From Comamonadaceae bacterium (GTDB taxonomy: Bacteria > Pseudomonadota > Gammaproteobacteria > Burkholderiales > Burkholderiaceae_C), in the NCBI GenBank assembly GCA_947374485.1, contig CANCCF010000002.1, positions 1 through 64,000 of the forward strand: a DNA stretch of 64,000 nucleotides. The letters are read 5' to 3'. This document shows positions 17,044 through 26,400 of the stretch, piece after piece (the first letter of the stretch is position 1; the number at the start of each line of letters is the position of its first letter). A model generated the notes under the pieces. That model was not told where the DNA came from. It worked only from the letters and a program-made list of their open reading frames with translations, and ran no database searches. The position numbers and the translations under genes are program-made.

Positions 17044-19356
17044 TCAGTGCGTCAGCTGCATGAACAAGCGCGGCAGTTTTTCGGGTAACGAAGCAATGCG
17101 GTCCACCACGGTGAACTGCTTGCCAAAGATGTCGCGCACATAGGCATCGGCCCGGGCATCGAGGTTGATGCAGTAGCTGGTGATGCCGCGCGTTTTCAAC
17201 TCTTTGACGCACTGGCGTGCGTCCTGCACCAGGAAGGCCTCGTCTTGCACGTCCACGTCGGCGGGGCGCCCGTCGGTCAGCACCAGCAGGAGCCGGGTGT
17301 CCGCCGTTTGCGCTGCCAGGGTGTGGGCTGCATGGCGCATGGCCGCGCCCATGCGGGTGGAGTAGCCCGCCTGCATGGCCGCCAGGCGGCTCTTGACGGC
17401 GTCGCCCCAATGCTCGCCAAAGCCCTTGAGGTGCAGGTAGCGCACGTCGTGCCGGGTGTTGGAGTGAAAGCCCGCAATGGCCAGCGGGTCGCCCAGCTGC
17501 TCCACCGTCCAGGCCAAGAGGGCCACCGCCTCCTGGCTGAGTTCGAGAACCGTCTGGCTGCTGCCGGGCACCGTGTCGTTCAGCGATTCGGACAAATCCA
17601 GCAACAAGGTGACGGCAATGCTGCGCCCGGTGCGGTGCTGGCTTTGGGTGATGCGTGCATCGGGCTGGCTGCCCGCCTGCAGGTCGATGAGTGCGCGCAC
17701 GGCCAGGTCCAGGTCCAGCTCATCACCATCTTGCTGGTGGCGCAGGCGCTGGCGTTCGTGGGGCTTGAGCAGGTCGAGCATGCTCTTCAGCTTCTTGGCC
17801 AGCGCCTGGTGTTTCGCCAACAACTTGTCGATGTGGCTGGCCTGGCCTGCCGGGTGCAGGCCTTCGAACAGGCTGACCCAGTCAGGCCGGTAGCTCTGGC
17901 TGGGGTAGTGCCACTCAGGGTAGTGACGCGGCGGCAGGCTTTGCAGCTCTTGCGTGTCGACGGCCTGGCGTGGCACGTCAAAATTTTCTTCATCGTCGCT
18001 CAGCTCATGGAATTTCCAGAGGTGGCGGTTGTCGTCGCGGTAGTCGAGGCGGCTGTCAGCAAACCAGGTGGCCGCCAGCTGGTCGCTTTGGCAGCGGGTT
18101 TTGGCCAGCCAGGCAATGGCCAATGTGGCCATGTCGGCGGTGCTGGAGTCACTGCCTTCCATCACCTTTTGAAACCGCACCGCATGCTCCCGCAGCACCG
18201 TGTCTGTGTATCCGTGCGCCACCACGGCCCAAGGTCCCGTCGTGCCGCACAGCAGGGTGCGCGAGAGAATGGCCAGGCGGTGGCGCAAGCAGGAGTGGGT
18301 GCGCGGGTCGCAGGCATCGGCCGCAGGCGCGGGCAGCAAAGCCAGCAGCACCGGGCGCAAACCCGGGTAGTGGCGCAGGCACAGCGCATCGACACGGGCA
18401 TCTTCAAAGCATTCAATGGCCAGGCGCTGGGCCGGGCTGTAGTTGTCGGCAAAGATGGGTTGGCTCCAGCGCCGGTGCGCGGCCATGTGGGCCAGCGTGG
18501 CGCGGTAGCGGTCCAGCCCGCTGGCGCCGGGCACGTCGTCGTACACATCGGGCAGGCGCATGCCCAGTGCATCGCAGTAAGGCTGCAAGTTGCCAGTGTT
18601 TGCGACTGTGCCCGGTGCGGTTGCATACGGCACCAGCTGCGCCTGCTGTTGCCACAGCGCCAGCAAATACAAATCGAGCTTGCGCAGCTGGTCCACCAGG
18701 AGCGTGCCGTGGCGCTCGCGTTGCAGCACGGCGCGGCTGTCGGCTGATTGCAGGGCGAAGTACGCGCGCTGTTGTTCGGGCTGCTGGCTGTAGTGGCGCA
18801 CGCCGTACTGCGCCCATCGCCGCAGGCCGTCGATGGACAGGCACTGCAGCACCTCGGGTGCGTGCTCCAAAAAAGCAATCAGGCAGGGGCTGGCATAGGT
18901 CTTGTGGATGCCGTGGATGGAGCCACTGGTGTCCATCAAGACCTGCAGCACCAGCGTGAGGTACTGCTGCAGCAGGTCTGCGCTGTTGAGCCTGCGCGCC
19001 ACCTCTGGCAGGGATTGCAAAAACGGCGCAATGGCGCGGCCATTGGGCGACTTGTTGATGGCGCGCGCGGCCTCGAGCACGGCGTGCAGTGCGCCTTCGC
19101 CCACGCTGCGCGCAGTCTGCGGCCAGCACTGCAAAAACTCCAGCACCGGCTCGGCACCGCGCCCGAGCTTGCCCAATGTGCGGGCACAGGCGAGGTAGGC
19201 ATCGAGCCCGTCATCGGACAGCAGCGCCTGCGCTTCGTTCATGCAGTCGGCGAAGACGGCGTCCACTGCGGGCAAGGCGCAATCGAGTTGCGCGCGCCAT
19301 TGCATGAGCCTGCCGTCTGCGGCGAGCCGGGCGTCTGTGGCGGGCGTGGCCACCAT
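17044..19356 (-). CDS. cbbO: RuBisCO activase subunit CbbO (vWA protein)
   Basis: A 770-residue protein with a long helical N-terminal part and a C-terminal von Willebrand A domain. The MIDAS motif is LLLDLSESLNDT near residue 565, with VLTDGRPADVDV further on. CbbO is the adaptor of the CbbQO-type RuBisCO activase: its vWA domain contacts the inhibited RuBisCO while the CbbQ ring supplies ATP-driven remodelling. The NorD/CbbO-like length and its place 8 bp after cbbQ, behind cbbM, support the name over NorD. Confidence 0.92.
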   Translation of the reverse strand: MVATPATDARLAADGRLMQWRAQLDCALPAVDAVFADCMNEAQALLSDDGLDAYLACARTLGKLGRGAEPVLEFLQCWPQTARSVGEGALHAVLEAARAINKSPNGRAIAPFLQSLPEVARRLNSADLLQQYLTLVLQVLMDTSGSIHGIHKTYASPCLIAFLEHAPEVLQCLSIDGLRRWAQYGVRHYSQQPEQQRAYFALQSADSRAVLQRERHGTLLVDQLRKLDLYLLALWQQQAQLVPYATAPGTVANTGNLQPYCDALGMRLPDVYDDVPGASGLDRYRATLAHMAAHRRWSQPIFADNYSPAQRLAIECFEDARVDALCLRHYPGLRPVLLALLPAPAADACDPRTHSCLRHRLAILSRTLLCGTTGPWAVVAHGYTDTVLREHAVRFQKVMEGSDSSTADMATLAIAWLAKTRCQSDQLAATWFADSRLDYRDDNRHLWKFHELSDDEENFDVPRQAVDTQELQSLPPRHYPEWHYPSQSYRPDWVSLFEGLHPAGQASHIDKLLAKHQALAKKLKSMLDLLKPHERQRLRHQQDGDELDLDLAVRALIDLQAGSQPDARITQSQHRTGRSIAVTLLLDLSESLNDTVPGSSQTVLELSQEAVALLAWTVEQLGDPLAIAGFHSNTRHDVRYLHLKGFGEHWGDAVKSRLAAMQAGYSTRMGAAMRHAAHTLAAQTADTRLLLVLTDGRPADVDVQDEAFLVQDARQCVKELKTRGITSYCINLDARADAYVRDIFGKQFTVVDRIASLPEKLPRLFMQLTH

Positions 19357-19364
19357 GGCAGGTT

Positions 19365-20144
19365 TCAGGCAAACACGGCCGTGATGGCGTGGTCGAGGGT
19401 GGCGCGTATGTCGGCATCGTCCGTGAGCGGCCGCACCAGCGCCATGCGGCAGGCCTCCACCGGCGCCACGCCGCGCTGCATGAGGGTGGCGGCATACACC
19501 AGCAGCCGGGTGGAGATGCCTTCATCCAGCCCATGGCCCTTGAGGCGGCGCGCCGCCTCGGCTATGCGCACCAGAAGCGCCGCGGTGTCCATGGGCAGGC
19601 CGCTTTCGGTGGCCACAATGCGCGCCTCTTGCGCGGGGGCGGGGTAGTCAAAATCAAAGCCGACAAAGCGCTGCTTGGTGGACTGCTTCAGGTCTTTCAG
19701 CACGCTTTGGTAGCCCGGGTTGTAGGAGATGACAAGCTGAAAATCTTCGTGCGCGGTGAGGGTCACGCCGCACTTGTCCAGCGGCAACTGGCGCCGGTGG
19801 TCGGTGAGCGGGTGGATCACCACCGTGGTGTCCGCACGCGCCTCCACCACTTCATCGAGGTAGCAGATGGCACCGGTGCGCACGGCGGTAGTGAGCGGCC
19901 CGTCCAGCCAGCGCGTGCCCTGGGGCTCCAATAAATAACGGCCCAGCAGGTCAGAGGCGGTCATGTCCTCGTTGCAGGCCACGCTGATCAGGGACTTCTT
20001 CAGCCGCCAGGCCATGTATTCGACAAAGCGCGATTTGCCGCAGCCGGTGGGCCCCTTGAGCATGACGGGCAGGCGCGCGGCGTAGGCGGCCTCATACAGG
20101 GCGATCTCGTTGCCCGTCTCCTGGTAGTAGGGGCTGGCCTTCAT
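19365..20144 (-). CDS. cbbQ: RuBisCO activase ATPase CbbQ (MoxR-type AAA+)
   Basis: A 259-residue MoxR-family AAA+ ATPase: Walker [21 protein letters not shown] near residue 30, Walker [13 protein letters not shown], and a sensor region [10 protein letters not shown]. The ATG at 20144 is used because it gives the normal CbbQ start [14 protein letters not shown], 8 bp after cbbM. The longer frame overlaps cbbM. CbbQ hexamers act with CbbO to release inhibitory sugar phosphates from RuBisCO. Confidence 0.94.
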   Translation of the reverse strand: MKASPYYQETGNEIALYEAAYAARLPVMLKGPTGCGKSRFVEYMAWRLKKSLISVACNEDMTASDLLGRYLLEPQGTRWLDGPLTTAVRTGAICYLDEVVEARADTTVVIHPLTDHRRQLPLDKCGVTLTAHEDFQLVISYNPGYQSVLKDLKQSTKQRFVGFDFDYPAPAQEARIVATESGLPMDTAALLVRIAEAARRLKGHGLDEGISTRLLVYAATLMQRGVAPVEACRMALVRPLTDDADIRATLDHAITAVFA

Positions 20145-20152
20145 GGCTGCGC

Positions 20153-21532
20153 CTAGCGGTGCACGCCCAGCTTCTCGCGCCAACCCGGGTAGAGCTTGTC
20201 GGCGTCCCCGGGGAAGGAGGCAAAGGCGCGCGCAAATTCGTGGTGCTCGCGGGCATAGGCAATCGGGTCGGCACCGGCCTTCCAGCATTCATACGACTGG
20301 CGCAGCGAGATGGCCCCGGCCGCGGGTGAGTCGATGTGGCCATAGGAGCCGCCACCCGAGGTGTTGATGACGTTGCCATGCCCCAGGTTCTCAAAAAAGC
20401 CGGGCAGGCGCAGGGCGTTCATGCCGCCCGAGATAATGGGCGTGGTGGGCTTCATGCCGTACCACTTCTGGAAGTAGACCGGGCCCTGGCACTCGTCGCG
20501 CTCGATCATGTAGGCAATGCCCTTGTCCTCGTTTTCGCCCTCCATCTTGCCGTAGCCCATGGTGCCCACGTGGATGCCCGAGGCGCCTTGCAGGCGCGAC
20601 ATCTTGGCCAGCACAAAGGCGGTGTAGCCGCGCTTGGCCGAGGGTGATGTCACCATGCCGTGGCCTGCGCGGTGGTAGTGCAGGTATTGGTTGGGGTATT
20701 GGCGCCGCGCCGTGGTGACCATGCCGGGGCCGCCCACAAAGCCATCCACCAGAAAGGCCACCTTGTCGGCATCAGAGCCAAAGGTCTCGAGCACAAAGTC
20801 GGCACGGGCGCACATCTCGTAATGGTCGTCGGCGGTGATGTTGGCCGAGAACAGTTTGGGCTGGCCGGTTTCGTCCTGCGCGCGCTTCATGGCGTCGGCC
20901 ACCAGCGGCATCACCTTCTTCATGGGCGCGAAGGTCTGGTTGCCCTGCGGCTCGTCGTTTTTGATGAAGTCGCCACCCAGCCAGAACTGGTAGGCCGCCG
21001 CGGCAAAGGGCTCGGGGCGCAGGCCGAGCTTGGGCTTGATGATGGTGCCTGCGATGTAGCCGCCGTCTTTGAGCGGGCGGCCCAGGATGCGCCACATGTC
21101 GGAGATGTCTTTGGAGGGGCCATCAAAGAGCTGGATGGCACGCTCGGGCATGTAAAAGTCGTGGATCTTGGCGTGCGCAATGTCGCCCATGCCCTGGTTG
21201 TTGCCGATCACCAGCGTGAGGAAGGACACGATCATCATGCGTCCGTCGGTGATGTTGCGGTCAAACAGGTCAAGGGGGTAGGCAATGCGCATGTCCTCGG
21301 TGGCCTCGTCGATGTAGTAGACCAGCGCATCCACCCCGCGCGTGAAGTCGTCGGTGGTGCTGACCTCCACATTGGTGCCGGTGGACGACTCGGCCGCAAA
21401 GTGCGCCGCCGCCTCCAGGTAGCCGTGGCCCGATTTGGGCTTCATCTTGTAGGCCACCAGAATGTGCCGCCCCGCTGCGATGAGCTCGCTCTCGGTCAGG
21501 CTCAGGTCCGCATAGCGGTTGGATTGGTCCAT
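20153..21532 (-). CDS. cbbM: Ribulose-bisphosphate carboxylase, form II
   Basis: A 459-residue form II RuBisCO, the usual length. Active-site parts are all present: [11 protein letters not shown] (catalytic Lys), [14 protein letters not shown] (carbamylated Lys with metal-binding Asp/Glu), HYHRAGHG, loop 6 [13 protein letters not shown] and [11 protein letters not shown]. The ATG at 21532 has GGAG 7 bases upstream and gives the standard [12 protein letters not shown] start; the track-length frame would add 9 residues. Form II enzymes suit high CO2 and low O2. It is first in the cbbM-cbbQ-cbbO operon, and a candidate CbbR site lies 96 bp upstream. Confidence 0.97.
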   Translation of the reverse strand: MDQSNRYADLSLTESELIAAGRHILVAYKMKPKSGHGYLEAAAHFAAESSTGTNVEVSTTDDFTRGVDALVYYIDEATEDMRIAYPLDLFDRNITDGRMMIVSFLTLVIGNNQGMGDIAHAKIHDFYMPERAIQLFDGPSKDISDMWRILGRPLKDGGYIAGTIIKPKLGLRPEPFAAAAYQFWLGGDFIKNDEPQGNQTFAPMKKVMPLVADAMKRAQDETGQPKLFSANITADDHYEMCARADFVLETFGSDADKVAFLVDGFVGGPGMVTTARRQYPNQYLHYHRAGHGMVTSPSAKRGYTAFVLAKMSRLQGASGIHVGTMGYGKMEGENEDKGIAYMIERDECQGPVYFQKWYGMKPTTPIISGGMNALRLPGFFENLGHGNVINTSGGGSYGHIDSPAAGAISLRQSYECWKAGADPIAYAREHHEFARAFASFPGDADKLYPGWREKLGVHR

Positions 21533-21627
21533 GGGTTTACTCCGGTTGGTGGCATGCAAATGCGGTCAATGGAGTGGACTGTAGGGCGGGCTATGCGTTA
21601 TGAAAATTCAATTTAAATGCGGGTCGA

Positions 21628-21643
21628 ATCAGTTTTATCTGAT
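21628..21643. promoter_or_regulatory. Candidate CbbR operator upstream of cbbM
   Basis: ATCAGTTTTATCTGAT has arms ATCAG and CTGAT around TTTTAT, with T-N11-A spacing. It is 96-111 bp upstream of the cbbM start and nearly identical to the site at 10598 in the cbbR/cbbY gap. No good -35/-10 pair was picked out in between. Confidence 0.6.
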
Positions 21644-21718
21644 GGTTTGGCGAAAGCCCGGCAAGGACTGGGAAGCTACGCATGCCAGGCCGTGACCTCG
21701 CTCATCAGGCTCACCCAA

Positions 21719-22021
21719 TCAGTCAGGCTCGGCAGGGAACAGCTCTGATCGAATGTCCAATGCGCTGTGCAAAATGCGTTCAATCCGAACCACTTCTTCG
21801 GCCGGTTGGAAAAAGATGACGTAGCGTCCATAGGCGCAACTGCGTATCCGTTCACCAAGCTCAGGCCGTGCGACGTAAGCCATAGGCGATTTGGCGATCC
21901 GCTTGCACTGCTCCTGCAGTTTCCTAATGAATTGCAAGGCATTGCCCGGGCTGTCCACTGCAATGTAGTCGCCAATGGCCTCCAAGTCAGACACCGCCAG
22001 TGGCGACAGTTCAAGCCGCAT
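21719..22021 (-). CDS. parE: ParE/RelE-type toxin
   Basis: A 100-residue protein of the ParE/RelE fold: LSPLAVSDLEAIGDYIA at the N-terminus and GRYVIFFQPAEEVVRIERIL near the end, the usual final strands. ParE toxins poison DNA gyrase, RelE toxins cut mRNA; the antitoxin type favours ParE. Its start overlaps the antitoxin stop by one base. It lies upstream of cbbM on the same strand with a 186-bp gap. Confidence 0.85.
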   Translation of the reverse strand: MRLELSPLAVSDLEAIGDYIAVDSPGNALQFIRKLQEQCKRIAKSPMAYVARPELGERIRSCAYGRYVIFFQPAEEVVRIERILHSALDIRSELFPAEPD

Positions 22022-22311
22022 CAGGCAGAAGCCTTTTTAACGGCCTTGGCACCCAATTTGGTTGCGGCAGACTTGTACTTGCGTTCCAGACGGTTGAATA
22101 CGCCGTCAGCCTCCACTCCGGGCCCACTGGCTATTCCAGCCTGAACGGCATTGCGCAGTTCCTGCAATTTCAATGCCTTCAGTTCCTCTTGGTCCTCCAG
22201 CAAACGCAGGCCTGCACGAACCACCTCGCTGACGTTGTTGAAGCGTCCAGCGGTGACTTGCTGCTTTACGAACGACTCGAAATGCGGGCTCAGGGCGACA
22301 CTGGTTGGCAT
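22021..22311 (-). CDS. parD: ParD-type antitoxin
   Basis: A 96-residue ribbon-helix-helix antitoxin. The N-terminus SVALSPHFESFVKQQVTAGR and NNVSEVVRAGLRLLEDQE is the ParD/CopG DNA-binding fold; the Lys/Ala-rich tail binds the toxin. The ATG at 22311 has GAGG 8 bases upstream; the in-frame TTG at 22317 is less likely. ParD normally represses its own operon. Confidence 0.85.
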   Translation of the reverse strand: MPTSVALSPHFESFVKQQVTAGRFNNVSEVVRAGLRLLEDQEELKALKLQELRNAVQAGIASGPGVEADGVFNRLERKYKSAATKLGAKAVKKASA

Positions 22312-22388
22312 GGTCAATCCTCAAATGCTGTTATTCAATAATAACAAATACTAGCCATACACAGTGCGGCCATCCGGTCCCAACGCCA

Positions 22389-22405
22389 GGCTCGCGCAGT
22401 GAGCC
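22389..22405. repeat. 17-bp intergenic palindrome, copy 1
   Basis: GGCTCGCGCAGTGAGCC: arms GGCTC/GAGCC around 7 bases. It lies between parD and the DUF3293 gene. Bases 22390-22405 are identical to 55036-55051. Confidence 0.7.
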
Positions 22406-22505
22406 CGCCGGGGTCGACAGTGCAAGTCTGTCCACCACCCGCGCACATTGCGCAGCGCTGAGCGTGCTTATGCAGAATACGCAAAGCCAAAGAAACGAGG
22501 GCGCC

Positions 22506-22934
22506 ATGCATCCAGACTCCACCATCCCCCAAGACACCATCACCGCCTACCTGCAAACGCATTACCGCGTGCTGGGCGAGGCGCCGTTTGTGCTGCAGAT
22601 CGGCGCGCCCAGCGCGGCCCTTGCAGCGTTGCATACAGCCAAACGGGTGGACTGCAGCGCCTTCATCACGGCCTGCAACCCGTATAGCCAAGCCCTGGGC
22701 GATGCCGACAACGCACAGCGCCAGGCCGACCTGGCACAGGAGCTGAAGACGCGTGGGCTGGCTTACCTCGAAGGCGTGGGCCAGCACCCGTCGAACCAGT
22801 GGAAAGGCGAGTCCAGCTTTCTGGTGCTGGGCTTGTCACGCGAGGCGGCCAAGGTGCTGGGGGCGCGGTTTGAGCAGAATGCGGTGGTGTTGTTTGGGGG
22901 GGATGGGGTGGGGGAGTTGGTGGTGTTGCGGTAG
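22506..22934 (+). CDS. DUF3293 family protein
   Basis: A 142-residue cytoplasmic protein resembling DUF3293: a conserved AFITACNPYSQALGDADN segment near residue 50 and ending in a FGGDGVGELVVL-type strand. The ATG at 22506 follows AGGG by 4 bases; the longer upstream frame contains the 17-bp palindrome and is not plausible protein. Function unknown. It is the last clearly core-like gene before the change of base composition near 23.3 kb. Confidence 0.7.
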   Translation: MHPDSTIPQDTITAYLQTHYRVLGEAPFVLQIGAPSAALAALHTAKRVDCSAFITACNPYSQALGDADNAQRQADLAQELKTRGLAYLEGVGQHPSNQWKGESSFLVLGLSREAAKVLGARFEQNAVVLFGGDGVGELVVLR

Positions 22935-23131
22935 GCGATGACTTGCTTGATCGCTCGGTAAACTGGTCGCCTCAATCATTCAAACCAAGGAATCGGCTGC
23001 TACGGTAAATGCCGTCGTTGGTCGAGAAACATCATGGCAACCGGACTTTGGACCAAAGACCAAAGGCGCGTGGGGTGGACCTGCAGGGCTGTTCGTTTAG
23101 TCAGCCTGGTTGGCGTATTGCCAGTGTTGTG

Positions 23132-23148
23132 GGCTCATGGGGTGAGCC
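23132..23148. repeat. 17-bp intergenic palindrome, copy 2
   Basis: GGCTCATGGGGTGAGCC, the same GGCTC-N7-GAGCC element, just before the gene remnant at 23177. Confidence 0.65.
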
Positions 23149-23176
23149 TGCGGGCGTGGGCTGCGGCGCCGCTTCT

Positions 23177-23340
23177 TTAGCCGATGGAGATACCCAGCAC
23201 GGCCCAGCACAGGGCGCTGTGCACGGCAACCAGATGGCTTTTGTAGGGCTGCCAGCGCAGGGGCTTATGGGTGGCGGCCTCATAGAGGGTGGCTTCTTTG
23301 TGCTCGGCAACCGCCTGGCCGAAGCTTCGGAGCGTTAGGA
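23177..23340 (-). pseudogene. 3' remnant of a gene cut at the island edge
   Basis: A minus-strand frame ending in TAA at 23177 reads like real protein for about 50 residues (SFGQAVAEHKEATLYEAATH, then KSHLVAVHSALCWAVLGISI), ending in a membrane-like helix. It loses plausible coding and any start where the sequence turns AT-rich near 23340. I read it as the tail of a gene truncated by the island. The parent family was not recognised. Confidence 0.35.
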
Positions 23341-23374
23341 CGATACACGTGTAACATACATTCCAAATATACCT

Positions 23375-23388
23375 ATTTTGCGCAAAAT
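23375..23388. repeat. Perfect 14-bp palindrome upstream of the recombinase gene
   Basis: ATTTTGCGCAAAAT is self-complementary and lies 77 bp before the start of the giant recombinase. It is followed at 23394 by a second inverted repeat. Either could be an operator or a recombinase site. Confidence 0.5.
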
Positions 23389-23465
23389 CAGCAAAAAATG
23401 GCGATTTTTCAAGGCGCAGGTTCTAGAATCTGGTCAAATTACCGCCTAACAAACGCAATTAAGAC

Positions 23466-26400
23466 ATGCAACCTGCGCCCCCCAGCACTGACTATCAGTC
23501 CAATTTTGCACAGAAAAATGAACCTGTCCCCCATATTTCTGATTTTTTGCGATGGGCTGACAGTCACCGCGTTTTGAATATTGGTCAGCTACTTACGACC
23601 ATTGTCGTTGATCCAACCAACCGCTCCCACCCCGCGCTTTTGGGCGGAACACTCCAGTTTTTAAGCAATCAAGAGACCCTTCATTTGTTGACCAGTTGGT
23701 CAGTTGGGCGTTCCAGAATTACCAAATTGGCTGAGTTCTCAACCGTTGCAGCCTCCGACTTTCCCAATTTGCCGCGCCCGACTTCATCTCCGCAGATCCA
23801 CAGTCAGTTCCCTGGCTGCGTCCCTTTTAACTTTCTGGCCGCGATGCTCTGTGTTCGTCGCCCACCAGGTCTAACCCTCCAAGAAATCTACAAACTCTCC
23901 TGCCTGCGAACCTGGGTGCTGGTCAAGGCGGTGGACATGTACCTTCTGCACAAACCAAATTTCGACCAGAGTATCAAAGTGGTGTCCGATTTCGTCCGCA
24001 TGGCCTTTGATGACAAAGGTGATCCAGGCAAACGCGCCTGGGCACTTTCACTGGCCGAACCAACTGATGAAATATCACAATACGAAATATTGTTGGCTGC
24101 AGGAATAGATAAAGCGGACAATGAAATAGCGGGAGCAGAAGCCTGCAAACGCGCAATCCGCAGCCTCATTCAGGGCAATCACAAGCCTTTGCTGCTTCCA
24201 GCATTTGACTATTCACGGTCGCTATCTTCTGAGTTCTTTAATGAGCTTGCTGCACCCACCGTTGTTCACCCCGACGCTGACACACGCTTTGGCGATACAG
24301 GTGGTTCAGACACTGGAAATTCGCGCTTTCCCGTCAATGAAAGCGCAACGCCGGCCGAAGTGGCTCGTGAATCCAGAGCCATAAGTTTTCAGTCGGCTGA
24401 AGATCATCAGTTCCTGCCCTACTCATGGGGTCGCCCAAATCCTCACGAAATGCAAGCGCTCAAATTGGCGCTGCTGCAAGAACTTACAAATGGCGAAACA
24501 ACTGACAGACTGCTTGCCGCCATCGCAGTAGTTGCACTTATCTGTCATCGGTCGATGGACACAGTATCGACACTACGCTTTGGCAAAGTTTCGACAGATT
24601 CTTGGCAGGTTGATCCCGAGACATTGGTGCTGCATAAACTGGCAACCCGCCGCCAAAACGGCTGGAAACCAGATGCGACCTCACGAGAATGGGTGCACGA
24701 CCTAGTGGACCGTTGGGACCTCAGATTGCTGGATCCTCTGGCTTCAGTACTCCGCTGTACACACAGGGAGTCCTCAAATCCGAAATACCTCACTGACTTG
24801 TGGCACCAAATTTCTGAGGAGACCCTGGAGAACTCTTTTAACCAATGGTGCAAAAAGCAAGAGAAACTGACACGGCTTACATCCGGCATGTTGGTCAAAG
24901 CTTCTGAGCAACATGCCTTTGACGAGAGCAACGATCACATTTTTTCCGACATGCTCACCCGCCCCTCAAATAGCGGCATTACGGGCGGAGGTTCCTATGC
25001 ATCTTTCAATTTAGCCAAGGTGGCAACCACACTAACGACGATTGCCCCAGAGATTGCAATTGCCGAGCCAACAGATGCATTCAATGCGAATGCGATGGGT
25101 TCAGCTCTGCGCCCCATAGAGGATCTACTGATCAAAGCTGTAGTTGACGCAAAAAATAGAATTAAACAACATCAGCACGCCAAAGAACCAGCATGGGTGG
25201 TTCAGCACAACCAGTTGGTGGGCTACATGGTCACGATGCTGCTAGCAGCCACCGGGGCAAGGCCGGTGAAGTCTGTATTTGAAGATGCTTCGCATTTTGA
25301 CCTGGAGCGTGGCCGACTCTATATGGAGGACAAAGTCTCACCTCTCGCCGTCACGGGGAAGTCCGGCCGCATCGTTCCGTTACCACCGGGCGCCGTCACG
25401 TTGCTGCGTACTGTTTACTTTCCACACCTAAGTCAGCTTGCCCAGCATATACGAGGCAGCCTTCCCGAGTTGGCCACCGAAATCGAACATCAGCTAAGTG
25501 GCGCTGGCAGCAAGAAACTGCCCTTGTTCTTTTTCATCAGAAACTTCCCAGACTTTGCCTGGATGCAGGTAAGTGAAACAACGCTTTCAACCACAAGCGT
25601 TTTTAACTGGCCTCTGCCTTGGAATCTCTTCAGGCACAGGCTTGCCATCAAGTTGCGCGAACTGGGCGTGGAGGCGGAGGTCATTGATGCCCAGTTGGGG
25701 CACATTGAGTCTGGATCAGAGACTTATGGTGATTTCTCAATGCGGTGCTGGGCCAGCGACGATCCGTCCTGGCGCAATGCGCTTGCAACTGCCTTCAATA
25801 CATTGGACTGGACCCTTTCCCCACAGCCATTTGTTGCCGTTGGCCATGTACGCATTCCTGCGTCGTACGCGCCGTTTGCAAGTGAGGCACTTTTTGGCGC
25901 TACTGCCAGGGACGCCCGCAGACAGCGCCACAAAAAGGAGGTCAGGGCCAGTACGCTCGCTGAAATCAAGGAGTTTGTGGGAAAACGCCCGTTGGATTCG
26001 ATTGCACCTGAAGAGTGGGAGCAACTCGGCACTCGGATGTTATTGAAGGAAGGGAACGTTCCTCAACCTAACGCTGTCATTCGTTTTGAGACCTACGAGA
26101 AGTACTTGCATGACGAGTGGAGATCGAGCGGGCAAAGGCCCAGACTGCGATCTTGGTTTCGCCTGAAGCCCAAAGCTCACACCGCGTTTTCCCCTTTCGC
26201 AATCAATGCTGCTCAAAAGATCACCCCCCTTCGTCTGGCTCTCGACAGCACCTACCACAAGTACTATTTGAGTGAAATGAGCAAGGGGGCCTGCGGCGTT
26301 ATCGCTGCGCTGGATCTTGCATTGAATGCACATGTCTGCAACAAGTCTTTGCTTCACTGCCTTTCGCTGGGCGATAAGGAGCACATCAGCCTGATCTATC

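Larger units (their letters stand above)
22935..23465. other. Junction region between core genome and AT-rich island
   Basis: A 531-bp gap. Its left part is GC-rich, holding a 17-bp palindrome and a gene remnant. From about 23340 the base composition drops sharply, which I take as the left edge of the acquired region. Close to the recombinase start are a perfect 14-bp palindrome ATTTTGCGCAAAAT (23375-23388) and a hairpin AAAAAT-GGCG-ATTTTT (23394-23409), possible recombinase or regulator sites. Confidence 0.5.
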
